A stretch of DNA of 64,000 nucleotides from Paeniglutamicibacter psychrophenolicus (lineage in GTDB: Bacteria > Actinomycetota > Actinomycetes > Actinomycetales > Micrococcaceae), in contig NZ_JAGIOE010000001.1 in the NCBI RefSeq assembly GCF_017876575.1, positions 1,302,001 through 1,366,000 of the forward strand, read 5' to 3'. Made by a program: the position numbers and the translations under genes. This document shows positions 43,643 to 52,085 of this stretch, piece by piece (position 1 is the first letter of the stretch; every line of letters starts with the position of its first letter). Below the pieces are notes generated by a model. The model worked only from the letters and a program-made list of their open reading frames with translations. It had not been told where the DNA came from and ran no database searches.

Positions 43643-44089
43643 ACCTCCATTCTACGCCGTAAGACCGGCAAAATGAAGACCCGGAGTGCGACCATTTTGG
43701 CACAAGAGTGCATGTCAGCATCGGTTTTTGGTTGTCCACAGAACTGCGCGGGGGGCTTGACAATCGGGCCCGGAATGGGCACCCAAGCCGCGGAAATTGC
43801 TGCTTCCCGGCCCCCGCGCGAGACCGCGAGATGGTGGTTGAATGCTTTCCCTCTGCAGGCGGGATCAAGTGCGGTTCGATCGGCGGGGCGCAGTTCACGG
43901 CAAATCGACCAAAGAAGCCGTCGACTTATATGCAGAAGCTCTGAATGAAGCCGAAAGAAGTATTTCCCTCTTCTCAATAACCGCCATAGATTGAAGACAT
44001 GGAAAGTCGCTGTGAGCGCAGTCACCGGATGGTGTGACCGGCGTCCAGCGCAACAACACCCCTCCAGCAGGAGATAGAAGGAGCAACTC
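43643..44089. other. intergenic region upstream of catA
   Basis: These 447 bases hold divergent promoters for the HNH gene and catA. AT content rises over 43900-44000. AGAAG at 43956 and CTTCT at 43970 form a weak dyad with a nine-base spacer that could be a LysR-type site. I find no gene. Confidence 0.5.
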
Positions 44090-44944
44090 GTGAGCACCGA
44101 AACCACCGCCAGCGCAGCAGCATCAGGCAACGCAGCCACCGATCGTTTCCGCGAATCCGGCAAGACCTCGTCCCTCGCGGTTGACGTCGAGCGGGTCAAC
44201 CTGCTGGCCAGCAAGCTGATCAAGGCCGCCAACGACATCGTCCTCGAAGAGCGCGTCAGCTACGACGAGTTCAACGCCCTGAAGTCCTGGCTGATCAAGG
44301 TCGGTGCCGACGGTGAATGGCCGCTGTTCCTCGATGTCTGGCTGGAGCACTCCGTTGAGGACGTCGCCACCGACCACCGCGAGGGCAACAAGGGCTCCAT
44401 CGAGGGCCCGTACTACGTTCCCGAGGCTCCGGAGCAGAAGTCCCCGGCCACCATCCAGATGCGCGACGATGAGAAGGGCACCTCGCTGCTCTTCCAGGGC
44501 CAGGTCCGCAGCACCGACGGCAGCGCGCTGTCCAATGCGAAGATCGAGCTGTGGCACGCCGACGAAGAAGGCTTCTACTCCCAGTTCGCCCCGAACATCC
44601 CGCAGTGGAACCTGCGCGGCACCTTCATTGCCGATGCGGAAGGCAACTTCCAGATCAACACCATGCAGCCGGCCCCGTACCAGATCCCGACCGACGGTGC
44701 CTGCGGCCAGCTGATCGCCGCCGCCGGCTGGCACGCCTGGCGTCCGGCCCACCTTCACCTGAAGGTCTCGGCCCCGGGCCACGAGCTGCTCACCGCCCAG
44801 CTGTACTTCCCGGGCGACGAGCACAACGACGACGACATCGCGACCGCGGTGAAGCCGGAGCTGCTGCTGGACATCAAGCCGGCCACCGAAGGTACCGGCG
44901 TGCAGACCACCTACGACTTCGTGCTTGATCCCGTAGCCAAGTAG
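44090..44944 (+). CDS. catA: catechol 1,2-dioxygenase
   Basis: A 284-residue intradiol dioxygenase that cleaves catechol to cis,cis-muconate. The Fe(III) ligands are visible: Tyr in EGPYYVP (about 107), Tyr in APYQIPTD (about 200) and two His in RPAHLHLK (about 224 and 226). An N-terminal helical dimer-linker domain precedes the catalytic barrel. GTG start with GGAG eight bases upstream. It is separated from catBC by the HNH gene, though the pathway needs all three. Confidence 0.95.
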   Translation: MSTETTASAAASGNAATDRFRESGKTSSLAVDVERVNLLASKLIKAANDIVLEERVSYDEFNALKSWLIKVGADGEWPLFLDVWLEHSVEDVATDHREGNKGSIEGPYYVPEAPEQKSPATIQMRDDEKGTSLLFQGQVRSTDGSALSNAKIELWHADEEGFYSQFAPNIPQWNLRGTFIADAEGNFQINTMQPAPYQIPTDGACGQLIAAAGWHAWRPAHLHLKVSAPGHELLTAQLYFPGDEHNDDDIATAVKPELLLDIKPATEGTGVQTTYDFVLDPVAK

Positions 44945-44962
44945 GTCCTCACCTCCCTCGTC

Positions 44963-45004
44963 ACGGCGGGGCTCCTCGGATACGTTTCCGGGGGACCCCG
45001 CCGT
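44963..45004 (+). terminator. hairpin after catA
   Basis: ACGGCGGGG (44963-44971) pairs with CCCCGCCGT (44996-45004) across a 24-base loop that can extend the stem. It lies 19 bases after the catA stop and may be a weak terminator or processing site. Confidence 0.45.
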
Positions 45005-45115
45005 TGTCGTACCCCCGCACTTCCGCGGAGCCGCGAGCGGTGCCGCAACCGGGTGCCACGACATCACCAAGACCACCGTCGCAACCCGGCAACAACATGC
45101 GAAAGAGAACCACCA

Positions 45116-45676
45116 ATGACCCAGGAAACCATGTTGAACTCGGTGGATGCGAGTGATTTGAGCAGCGCGTTTGGACAATTCACCACCGGCGTCACCGTGG
45201 TCACCACGCAGGGAACCGACGGCAAACCCTACGGCGCCATGGTGACCGCTTTCGCAGCGGTGTCCGTGGACCCGCCGCTGGCCCAGATCACGCTGACCCG
45301 CAGCTCGCGGGCCGCCAAGCACCTGGACGGGTCCTCGTTCGCCATCAACATCCTCTCCGCTGACCAGCTGGAGGTTGCCAGGCACTTCGCCGGCCAGCCG
45401 TTGGACCGCGAACCGGAATGGGCCTTGAACGGAAGCGTCCCGGTGCTGGTGGGCAACGCCGCCACATTGGAATGCCGGGCCTGGAACCACTACGACGGCG
45501 GCGACCACATCATCGTGGTCGGCGAAGTCCGCTCGCTGGCCCTCGGCGATGCCGAGCCGCTGCTCTTCCACGGGGGAACCTTCCACCGCATCGGTGAACG
45601 CCTCACTGGCGGAGCAGGTGAAAGCTGGTTCGCCGGCGCCAAGGCCTTCCTGCCGTTTGCGCCCCAACGCCCCTGA
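45116..45676 (+). CDS. flavin reductase family protein
   Basis: A 186-residue FMN-reductase-fold protein: FGQFTTGVTVVTT, GAMVTAFAAVSVDPPLAQITLT, SFAINILSADQ and a C-terminal GGTFHRIGERL. It provides reduced FMN or FAD to a two-component monooxygenase. No oxygenase is adjacent, so its partner is elsewhere; the DszC-like proteins at 1-2014 are possible but distant. It lies between catA and a small ORF and could instead recycle flavin for an aromatic hydroxylase. Confidence 0.85.
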   Translation: MTQETMLNSVDASDLSSAFGQFTTGVTVVTTQGTDGKPYGAMVTAFAAVSVDPPLAQITLTRSSRAAKHLDGSSFAINILSADQLEVARHFAGQPLDREPEWALNGSVPVLVGNAATLECRAWNHYDGGDHIIVVGEVRSLALGDAEPLLFHGGTFHRIGERLTGGAGESWFAGAKAFLPFAPQRP

Positions 45677-45752
45677 ACCGCGCCGTCCGGCTGCGCTGGA
45701 CGACCACCACATCCAACCATCCATGCACTGCCTGGCAACAAAGGAGCACACC

Positions 45753-45941
45753 ATGTTTGTCCCAACCCGGCGTAAGACCGCAGGAGAAAACCGCCCCGCG
45801 AATGTCCTGCGGAGCAGCACCGACACCGTCCAAAGCCTGAACCACTGGGCCTGGACCGGGTGGATGCCCGAAGCCGAGCGCGACCTCTCGCAGCCCGGAA
45901 TGCAGGCCACCGAACACCGCACCACAATGCTTGCCGCCTAG
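45753..45941 (+). CDS. small ORF, 62 aa, unknown
   Basis: A 62-codon ORF with an excellent AAGGAG seven bases before ATG, ending 33 bases ahead of a terminator at 45975. The product (MFVPTRRKTAGENRPANV through NHWAWTGWMPEAERDLSQ) is polar, with three tryptophans and no membrane helix. I recognise no family. Position after the flavin reductase suggests it is the last gene of that unit. Confidence 0.55.
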   Translation: MFVPTRRKTAGENRPANVLRSSTDTVQSLNHWAWTGWMPEAERDLSQPGMQATEHRTTMLAA

Positions 45942-45974
45942 GTTTCCGTCCCGAGCTGCACGGACGACCCAGGG

Positions 45975-46004
45975 GCCCAAGACAGCGATGGAGCTGTCTT
46001 GGGC
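45975..46004. terminator. bidirectional terminator hairpin
   Basis: GCCCAAGACAGC (45975-45986) pairs perfectly with GCTGTCTTGGGC (45993-46004) around a six-base loop between convergent genes. Confidence 0.8.
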
Positions 46005-46043
46005 CTCTGCCATGTTTGTCAAAGGTCCAGGGAGCACGTCGGC

Positions 46044-46838
46044 TCAACCGAGCGAACCAAGAAACTCCGACGCGTCTGCCGCCACGCGTTCAGGGCATTC
46101 CCACAGGACCAGGTGCCCGGCGTCCGGATAGATCTTCAGCACCGAACCGGCAATGCGCGCGGCCAGGGTCTGCTCATCGGCCAGTGAAAGCAGGTGGTCG
46201 TGCCCGCCCCACAGGACCAACGTGGGTGCCGCGATGGTTCCCGATTCGGTCGGGGGTACGGCCTCGCACAATCCGTCCAGGATGGCGCGCCACACGTGTG
46301 CGGGCATCCTGGTTCCGTCGTCCACGCGGTCGTCGATGTACCAGGCGGGCACCTCGTGCAGCAGCGGAAACCAGGTGAGCGATTCGCGGACCCACTCCGC
46401 GCCGACAGGGTCCACCAGGGTCTCGACTTCATTGGCGAAGTCGGGCCTGCCGCGCAGGCTCAGCGGAGCGCCGACCAGCACCAGGGCCGCGACCCGCTCC
46501 GGATGGTCCACGGCCAGAGCCTGGGCAACATATCCGCCGCTCGAGGAACCCAGGACGAAGGCCCGGGGGACGTCGAGCGCATCGAGGATCGCGGCGGCGT
46601 CCGCGGCCTGTTCCGCCAGCGAATATCCGCCCTGCGGCTTGTCGGCATCGCCCTGGCCGCGCAGGTCCGGCGCGTGGACCCTGAAGCCGGCCATCAGGGG
46701 CGCCAAGCGGTCGAAGCTCTCGAAGGATTCGCCCCACGCATGCAGCAACAGCAGCGGTGGCGCATCCGCGTCCCCGGCGGTGAAGCAGGGCACCTCGATG
46801 CCCGTGGATAGCTTGAGTTTCCTGATCGCGGATCCCAT
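46044..46838 (-). CDS. alpha/beta hydrolase
   Basis: A 264-residue alpha/beta-fold hydrolase with LLLHAWGESFESF (oxyanion), GSSSGGYVAQ (nucleophile Ser about 98), WGGHDHLL (acid) and DAGHLVLWECPERV (His about 242). The size and layout are like the 3-oxoadipate enol-lactonase PcaD, the next enzyme after CatC, but the SSSGG elbow and text do not prove it. It follows the LuxR-type regulator gene on the same strand after a 39-base gap, so it may belong to the benzoate regulon. Confidence 0.8.
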   Translation of the reverse strand: MGSAIRKLKLSTGIEVPCFTAGDADAPPLLLLHAWGESFESFDRLAPLMAGFRVHAPDLRGQGDADKPQGGYSLAEQAADAAAILDALDVPRAFVLGSSSGGYVAQALAVDHPERVAALVLVGAPLSLRGRPDFANEVETLVDPVGAEWVRESLTWFPLLHEVPAWYIDDRVDDGTRMPAHVWRAILDGLCEAVPPTESGTIAAPTLVLWGGHDHLLSLADEQTLAARIAGSVLKIYPDAGHLVLWECPERVAADASEFLGSLG

Positions 46839-46877
46839 GCTTTCACGTTACGCCGGTGCTCCCGGCCCTGCCCATGC

Positions 46878-49556
46878 CTAGCCGTCGGACTCCCGGTACC
46901 GGGCGGCTAGCTCGGTGCGGGATGTCACCCCGAGCTTCGCATAGATCCTGGTCAAGTGGTACTGGACAGTCTTGGCGCCGATGAACAGCTCCTCTGCGGC
47001 CTTCTTGTTGCTGGCCCCGGCACAGACCAGCGAAGCCACCGCCTTTTCCTGGGAGGTGAGCGTCGACCAGTCCGCGGCGTCGCGGCGCGGGACGCTGATG
47101 CCGGTGGCCTGCAGCTCCCGGTTGCAGCGCTGGATGTAGATCGTGGCGCCGAGCTGGGTGTAACCGGCCAGCGCCCGGGTGAGCGGTCCGACGGCGTCCC
47201 CGCGTTTGCCCGCCCGGCGCAGGGCCTGCCCGTAGGCGTACTCCACCTGGGCCCGCAGCACCGGCAGGGCAGTTCCCTGCAGCTTGGCCAGGGCCTCGTC
47301 GAAGGCGGCCCGTGCTCCGTCGATGTCTCCGCGTGCACCGAGGATCTGTCCGCGCACCACCAGGGCGCGCGCCGTGGTCGAGCGGTGGTTGCGTGCCCTG
47401 GCCAGCGCTTCGTACGGTTCCAACAGCGCTTCAGCCTCGTCGAGGCGGTCCTTGCGCACCAGGGCATCGAGGTAGAGGTCTTGCCAGGGCCAGAAACCCG
47501 GTTCGTCGATCCCGCCCGAACGGTCGAACGCCAACAACGGCTCGAGGGCCAGAATCACCTCGTCGTGGTCGGCCCGGGCGCGGGCGGCCGACGCGCGGGC
47601 CATGCGGTACGGCACCTGCATCACCTCGTAGCTTCCGGTGCGTGCCCAGGCCTTGGCCAGGTGGGCCTGGGCCTCGTCCTGCTCCCCGCGCATGGAGTGG
47701 ATCAGCACCGCGGTGTGGTGCAGCAACGGGCGCACCAACTCGATTCCGGAGCGCTCCTGCAGGAGAACTGCTGCACGCACCGTCTCCAGCGCCTGGTCCC
47801 AGTCCCCGGCGGCGAACTCGGCCCGGGCCAGCCAGGCCCTGGCCCACAGGGCAATGCGGTGGGAACCTTCGCTGTAATCGGTCGAGCTGGCGCCGGAAAG
47901 TTCGTGGCGGGCCAGTTCCACCTGGTCCGCGGCGACATGCAGCCATCCCAGCGACATCTCGGCGCGCTGGCGCTGGGCACCCGAAGGAAGCTTGGACAGA
48001 AGCGCTGCCAGCATCTCCTCACCCCTCGGTGCTTGGCCGATCATGCCCAGGCCCAGTCCCTGGATGACCGAGGCCTCCACGGCCAACGTGCTTTCCGGGT
48101 TGGCCAGCTCAAGGGTCTTTTCCGCCCACCCCACCAAGCCGGGACCATCGATCCGGCAGAGCGCGTCAAGGACCCGGCGTTGGGCCACCGTGGCCATGAT
48201 CTCGGTCTGTCCCGAGTGGGCGGCGCTTCTCCAGGCGCTGGCCAGCCACAAGTCCGCGGTGTTTGCCAGGCCCTGGAGGATCGCGATGTAGCCCGAAAGC
48301 AGGTCGCGTGCCGGGCTGGCGGCCAGGGATGCCAGCTCGTCCGAACAGGCCAGCGCGCCGGGCAAATCACCGGCGGCCACCGTGGCGTCCACGGCACGCA
48401 GGAAGAGCGGGTCGCGGTGGGCGCTGTCGGTCGCCAGTCCCGCCGCCCGGTGCAGAGCCACCGCGGCCGAGGCCCACTGCCCCTTTTTTGCCTGCTTTTG
48501 GGCGTAGAGCTCCAATAGATGCGACAGCGCCGGGTCCGAGAGCAGCGTGGCATCGGCCCGGTGGGCCAGTGCGGTTCCTTCGCTCTCGCTCGTTTCGGCA
48601 GCGGCCGAATGCAGGGCCAGACGGCGCGAAAGCGGGATCAGGTGGTAGACGGCGACCTGCGCGATGGGTCCCGGGAACACCAGGGAGAGGTTTCCGCCGG
48701 TTCCGGCCACGGCGACCAGCCCGGAGGCCACGCATTCCTCCACCAACGGGAGCGGGTCCGTGGTTCCGGCCAGGCGAACAACGGCGTCCAGCCGGGCGCC
48801 GTGCTCCAGCACCGAGGCGGCTTCGATGAGGGACCTGGCAGCGGGCGAGAGCCCGTCCAGCCGCGCGGCCGTGTCGGCTGCCAGCGCACGGGGCACCGGG
48901 AACCGGTGGCCGGGTTGGTTCCAGGTTTCCCCGGGATTCTCCCTGACCAGGTCCAGCGCCGTGTGCAAGTTTCCGGCGGTGTAGGTGGCCAGCTGGTCGG
49001 CCGCGGCCGCCGAAAGCTCGACGCCGAGCCGGGCCACGGAGATTTCCCTCAGGACGGCACCGCTCGGCGGGTCCAGCTCGATCGTGGTGCTGCCCGGCGC
49101 CTCGATGAGTTCGCGGGCCCCGGGCGGGAGGAAGACTGCCTCCTCCTGGCGGAGGGTCAGAATCACCAGCACCCGTTCGTTGCGCAGCCGCCGCCAGGCG
49201 AACAGCAGGGCGGCGAGGGATTCGGCGTCCGCCCACTGCAGGTTTTCGACCAGGACGATGCCGGTGCGCTTGCCGACGGCCTGGAGGAAGGCGAGCAGGG
49301 CCTCGGGCAGCGGATCGGGACCCGCGGTGTCGGAGGACCCCAAAATTTCCTGAAGGGCCGATCCTGCAAGTTCCTGCTCCCAGCGGGCCCCGCCGGAGGT
49401 CCAGGCGGCAAGATGCTTGTGGTTTTCCATGAAGCGCCGCACCATGGTGGTCTTCCCGCACCCGGCCGGGCCGCGCACGATCAGCAGCTGCGCGGCACAC
49501 CCCTCGGCGGCTTGCAGCAAGCGAGCCATCAAGGCCAATGACCGTTGTTGATCCAT
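46878..49556 (-). CDS. large ATP-binding LuxR-family (LAL-type) regulator
   Basis: An 892-residue regulator. An N-terminal ATPase domain carries Walker A GPAGCGKT (29-36) and LVENLQWADAES (Walker B region, about 102-113). A long helical middle (about 330-810) looks TPR-like, and a C-terminal LuxR helix-turn-helix (about 825-885) has LTSQEKAVASLVCAGASNKKAAEELFIGAKTVQYHL. MalT and LAL activators share this design. It neighbours benK and benDCBA on the same strand and is the obvious candidate activator of benzoate genes, replacing the AraC-type BenR or LysR-type BenM of proteobacteria. Confidence 0.85.
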   Translation of the reverse strand: MDQQRSLALMARLLQAAEGCAAQLLIVRGPAGCGKTTMVRRFMENHKHLAAWTSGGARWEQELAGSALQEILGSSDTAGPDPLPEALLAFLQAVGKRTGIVLVENLQWADAESLAALLFAWRRLRNERVLVILTLRQEEAVFLPPGARELIEAPGSTTIELDPPSGAVLREISVARLGVELSAAAADQLATYTAGNLHTALDLVRENPGETWNQPGHRFPVPRALAADTAARLDGLSPAARSLIEAASVLEHGARLDAVVRLAGTTDPLPLVEECVASGLVAVAGTGGNLSLVFPGPIAQVAVYHLIPLSRRLALHSAAAETSESEGTALAHRADATLLSDPALSHLLELYAQKQAKKGQWASAAVALHRAAGLATDSAHRDPLFLRAVDATVAAGDLPGALACSDELASLAASPARDLLSGYIAILQGLANTADLWLASAWRSAAHSGQTEIMATVAQRRVLDALCRIDGPGLVGWAEKTLELANPESTLAVEASVIQGLGLGMIGQAPRGEEMLAALLSKLPSGAQRQRAEMSLGWLHVAADQVELARHELSGASSTDYSEGSHRIALWARAWLARAEFAAGDWDQALETVRAAVLLQERSGIELVRPLLHHTAVLIHSMRGEQDEAQAHLAKAWARTGSYEVMQVPYRMARASAARARADHDEVILALEPLLAFDRSGGIDEPGFWPWQDLYLDALVRKDRLDEAEALLEPYEALARARNHRSTTARALVVRGQILGARGDIDGARAAFDEALAKLQGTALPVLRAQVEYAYGQALRRAGKRGDAVGPLTRALAGYTQLGATIYIQRCNRELQATGISVPRRDAADWSTLTSQEKAVASLVCAGASNKKAAEELFIGAKTVQYHLTRIYAKLGVTSRTELAARYRESDG

Positions 49557-49592
49557 GGTTCCGCGTCTACCAATCTTTCAATGTACACAGGC

Positions 49593-49626
49593 GGGGCTGC
49601 GTGGACATCCTTGTCCACGCAGCCCC
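49593..49626 (-). terminator. terminator after benK
   Basis: A perfect 15-bp stem (49593-49607 with 49612-49626) with a four-base loop lies 36 bases beyond the benK stop and ahead of the regulator gene, so the two are separate transcripts. Confidence 0.8.
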
Positions 49627-49661
49627 CCAATATTGCCGGTGTTCCACCCGACCCATGGCTG

Positions 49662-51020
49662 TTACTTCGCGAGCTCGACCCGTACAGCGGAGCCCGCGGG
49701 CAGCTGCGCCTCGGAGTTGCGCAGCGGAACGCATGCGGTGACCAATGCACCAACGATAGCAACCCCGGCAAAGACGTAGAAGGCGACGTGGTTCTCCACG
49801 CCCGCGGCCATGAGCAGCCCTCCGATCAACGGACCGAAGATGCCGCCCAACCGGCCGAATCCGGCGCACCAGGCCACACCTGCGCCGCGGGCGGCGGAGT
49901 TGTAGTAGTTGGAAACAAACCCGTAGATCAGCACCTGCGTGCCGATGGTTCCCACCCCGGCCACGGCAACAAGTGCGAGCAGGATTCCGAAGGGAAGCTG
50001 CATCGTCAGCAGCACCATGGCCACCGCGGCGAGGAAGAACGTCGTGGAGACCACGCGCTTGGCACCGATGCGGTCCGCGCCCACGGAGGCAATGAGCCCT
50101 CCGAAGACCGCACCGGCGTTGAGCACCAACAGGAATGCGAGCGAGTAGGACTTGCCGTAGCCGAACTGGGACATGATCTGCGGCAGCCAGGTGTTCAGGC
50201 CGTAGGTCAGCATCAGGCCGGCGAAGCTCATCAGGCCCAGCAATAAGGTCGGCAGCGCATACTTCCTGGAGGCCAATGCCCGGAAGCCGATCTTGGTGTC
50301 AACGGGTTCGGTCAGAAGCACGGGGGCTCCGGTGGCAACGGGCTCGGCGATCGGGACTCCGGTGCGGATCGAGACCCGCTGTGCTTCCTCGGTGCGGCCG
50401 CGGGCCATGAGCCATTCGGGGGATTCCGGAAGCTTGGCCAATGCCATGGGCAGCAGGAAGAGGATGGGGGTGGCGCCGATGAGGAAGAGCCCGCGCCAGC
50501 CGACGTGGTCAAGGAGAACGATGGCCAGCAGGGACGCCAGGACGCCGCCGACCGGGACACCCGAGTAGACGATGGCGTTGTAGTAGTTGCGCTTGCCCTT
50601 GGGGGCGAACTCTGCCACGACCGCGCCCGCGGTGGCCACCAACGCTCCGACGCCGAGCCCGGTGGCGAAGCGCAGGGCGCCGAACGCGAAGACGTTCGGG
50701 GCCAGGGCCGTCAGGCCCATGAACACGGAGAACCAGATGATGCCGGTGATCATGATCTTCCTCCGGCCCAGGTAGTCCCCGACCGCGCCGGTGGTCAACG
50801 CGCCGACCATGACACCGAACAAGGCCCAGCTGCCCAGCACCCCGGCGGTGGCGGGACCGATCTCGCCGAGCTGTGTGGGGTCGTTGAGCAGTGTGGAGAC
50901 GATGGTTCCGTAGACAACAAGGTCGTATCCGTCGAAGATCAGGGCGATGGCGGCGATGGCCACCACCCAGGCCACGGTGCTTTTTTGCCTTGCGAGGGTG
51001 CTTGGTTCCGGTGATTTCAC
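49662..51020 (-). CDS. benK: benzoate MFS transporter
   Basis: A 452-residue aromatic acid:H+ symporter (AAHS) protein with 12 membrane helices. IFDGYDLVVYGTIV in helix 1, with the charged Asp typical of PcaK/BenK, GDYLGRRKIM in loop 2-3 and PESPEWLMARGR before the central loop support the assignment. GTG at 51020 is preferred, as GGAG lies six bases ahead; ATG 51032 and 51041 are alternatives. Separated from benD by a terminator. Confidence 0.88.
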   Translation of the reverse strand: MKSPEPSTLARQKSTVAWVVAIAAIALIFDGYDLVVYGTIVSTLLNDPTQLGEIGPATAGVLGSWALFGVMVGALTTGAVGDYLGRRKIMITGIIWFSVFMGLTALAPNVFAFGALRFATGLGVGALVATAGAVVAEFAPKGKRNYYNAIVYSGVPVGGVLASLLAIVLLDHVGWRGLFLIGATPILFLLPMALAKLPESPEWLMARGRTEEAQRVSIRTGVPIAEPVATGAPVLLTEPVDTKIGFRALASRKYALPTLLLGLMSFAGLMLTYGLNTWLPQIMSQFGYGKSYSLAFLLVLNAGAVFGGLIASVGADRIGAKRVVSTTFFLAAVAMVLLTMQLPFGILLALVAVAGVGTIGTQVLIYGFVSNYYNSAARGAGVAWCAGFGRLGGIFGPLIGGLLMAAGVENHVAFYVFAGVAIVGALVTACVPLRNSEAQLPAGSAVRVELAK

Positions 51021-51188
51021 GTTGTGCTCCATTTGTCTCATGGGCCCGGCGCGCACGGCATTGTGCGGGTGTCAGGGCACGAACAAGTGCCTCAGGGGAT
51101 TCCCTGGGGTGTGGAAGCCGTGGCCCGAAGGAATTTCGGGCGGCGGGCCGTGGAATTGCTGGGTGGAAACTTGGTGCTGGTGGATGCC

Positions 51189-51223
51189 GGTCGCAGGCGG
51201 CGGCAAGACCGCCGCCTGCGACC
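51189..51223 (-). terminator. terminator after benD
   Basis: A perfect 15-bp GC-rich stem (51189-51203 with 51209-51223) with a five-base loop lies 23 bases beyond the benD stop. Confidence 0.8.
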
Positions 51224-51245
51224 AAAATGGGGGTGGGAACGGGCC

Positions 51246-52085
51246 CTAGCCCAAATCCCCGCCCGCCACCGCAAGGGTGCTGCCGGTGATGTAGGAAGCC
51301 TCGTCGGAGGCCAGGAACGCGATGGGGCCGGCCTGCTCGTCAAGGGTTCCGTAGCGCTTGAGCAGGGTTGACTCGACGGTCTGGTCAACGATTTGCTGGT
51401 ACCAGGCCTGCTCCTGCTCGCCCTCGGGGGACGGGCCGCGCTTCACCAGGCGTTCGGGGGCTTCGGTGCCGCCCGGCGCGGTGGCCACCACGCGGATCCC
51501 GTGGGCCGCCCCCTCCATGGCCAGGGCCGAGGTGATGGCCTTGACCCCGCCCTTGGCCCCGGCGTACGGGACGCGGTTGACGCCGCGGGTGGCAACCGAG
51601 GAGACGTTCACGATGGTGCCGGACCCGGCCTTGATCATTTCCGGGAACGCGGCGCGGCACATCCACAGCGTGGGGAAGAGCGAACGCTGGATTTCCTTCT
51701 GTATCTCCTCCGGCGCATAGTGCTCGAACGGCTTGGCCCAGATGGTCCCGCCGACGTTGTTGATCAGCACATCGATCCGGCCGTATTCGCTGACCGTGGC
51801 GGTGACAGCGGACATCGCGCCCTCGAAGGCCTCGAGGTCGGCTGTCACGCTCAGCGCGTGCACGCCGTGGGCACGCAGGCCCTCGGCGACGTCGTGGACC
51901 AGCGGGGAGCGGTCCACCAGGACCAGTTCCCCACCCTCGGCGGCGATCCGCCGGGCCACGGCCCAGCCGATTCCCTGGGCGGCCCCGGTGATCAGCACGA
52001 CCTTGGAGGCGAAGCGGCCGGCGTGGAAGGACCCGGGCAGTGAAGCCGTGGCGGCCTGGTTCGCCGCCGTGTTGTCGGCGCTCAT
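51246..52085 (-). CDS. benD: benzoate cis-diol dehydrogenase
   Basis: A 279-residue short-chain dehydrogenase that oxidises 1,6-dihydroxycyclohexa-2,4-diene-1-carboxylate to catechol with loss of CO2. It has the NAD motif TGAAQGIG (about 34-41), NNVGG near 109, catalytic Ser in NVSSVATRG and the YAGAK active site (Tyr about 173, Lys about 177). A 25-residue N-terminal extension is longer than in most BenD. Its start overlaps the benC stop by four bases. Confidence 0.92.
   Translation of the reverse strand: MSADNTAANQAATASLPGSFHAGRFASKVVLITGAAQGIGWAVARRIAAEGGELVLVDRSPLVHDVAEGLRAHGVHALSVTADLEAFEGAMSAVTATVSEYGRIDVLINNVGGTIWAKPFEHYAPEEIQKEIQRSLFPTLWMCRAAFPEMIKAGSGTIVNVSSVATRGVNRVPYAGAKGGVKAITSALAMEGAAHGIRVVATAPGGTEAPERLVKRGPSPEGEQEQAWYQQIVDQTVESTLLKRYGTLDEQAGPIAFLASDEASYITGSTLAVAGGDLG

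Noticed and set aside
42176-43948. 590-codon plus-strand ORF across the HNH gene
   Set aside because: Antisense shadow of a gene with clear DUF222 and HNH motifs.
43956-43974. AGAAG/CTTCT dyad upstream of catA as a LysR site
   Set aside because: Only five matched bases per arm and no T-N11-A arrangement that I could confirm; kept only as a note in the intergenic entry.
46956-48518. 520-codon plus-strand ORF across the LuxR-type regulator
   Set aside because: Antisense shadow; the minus-strand gene has Walker A and LuxR motifs.
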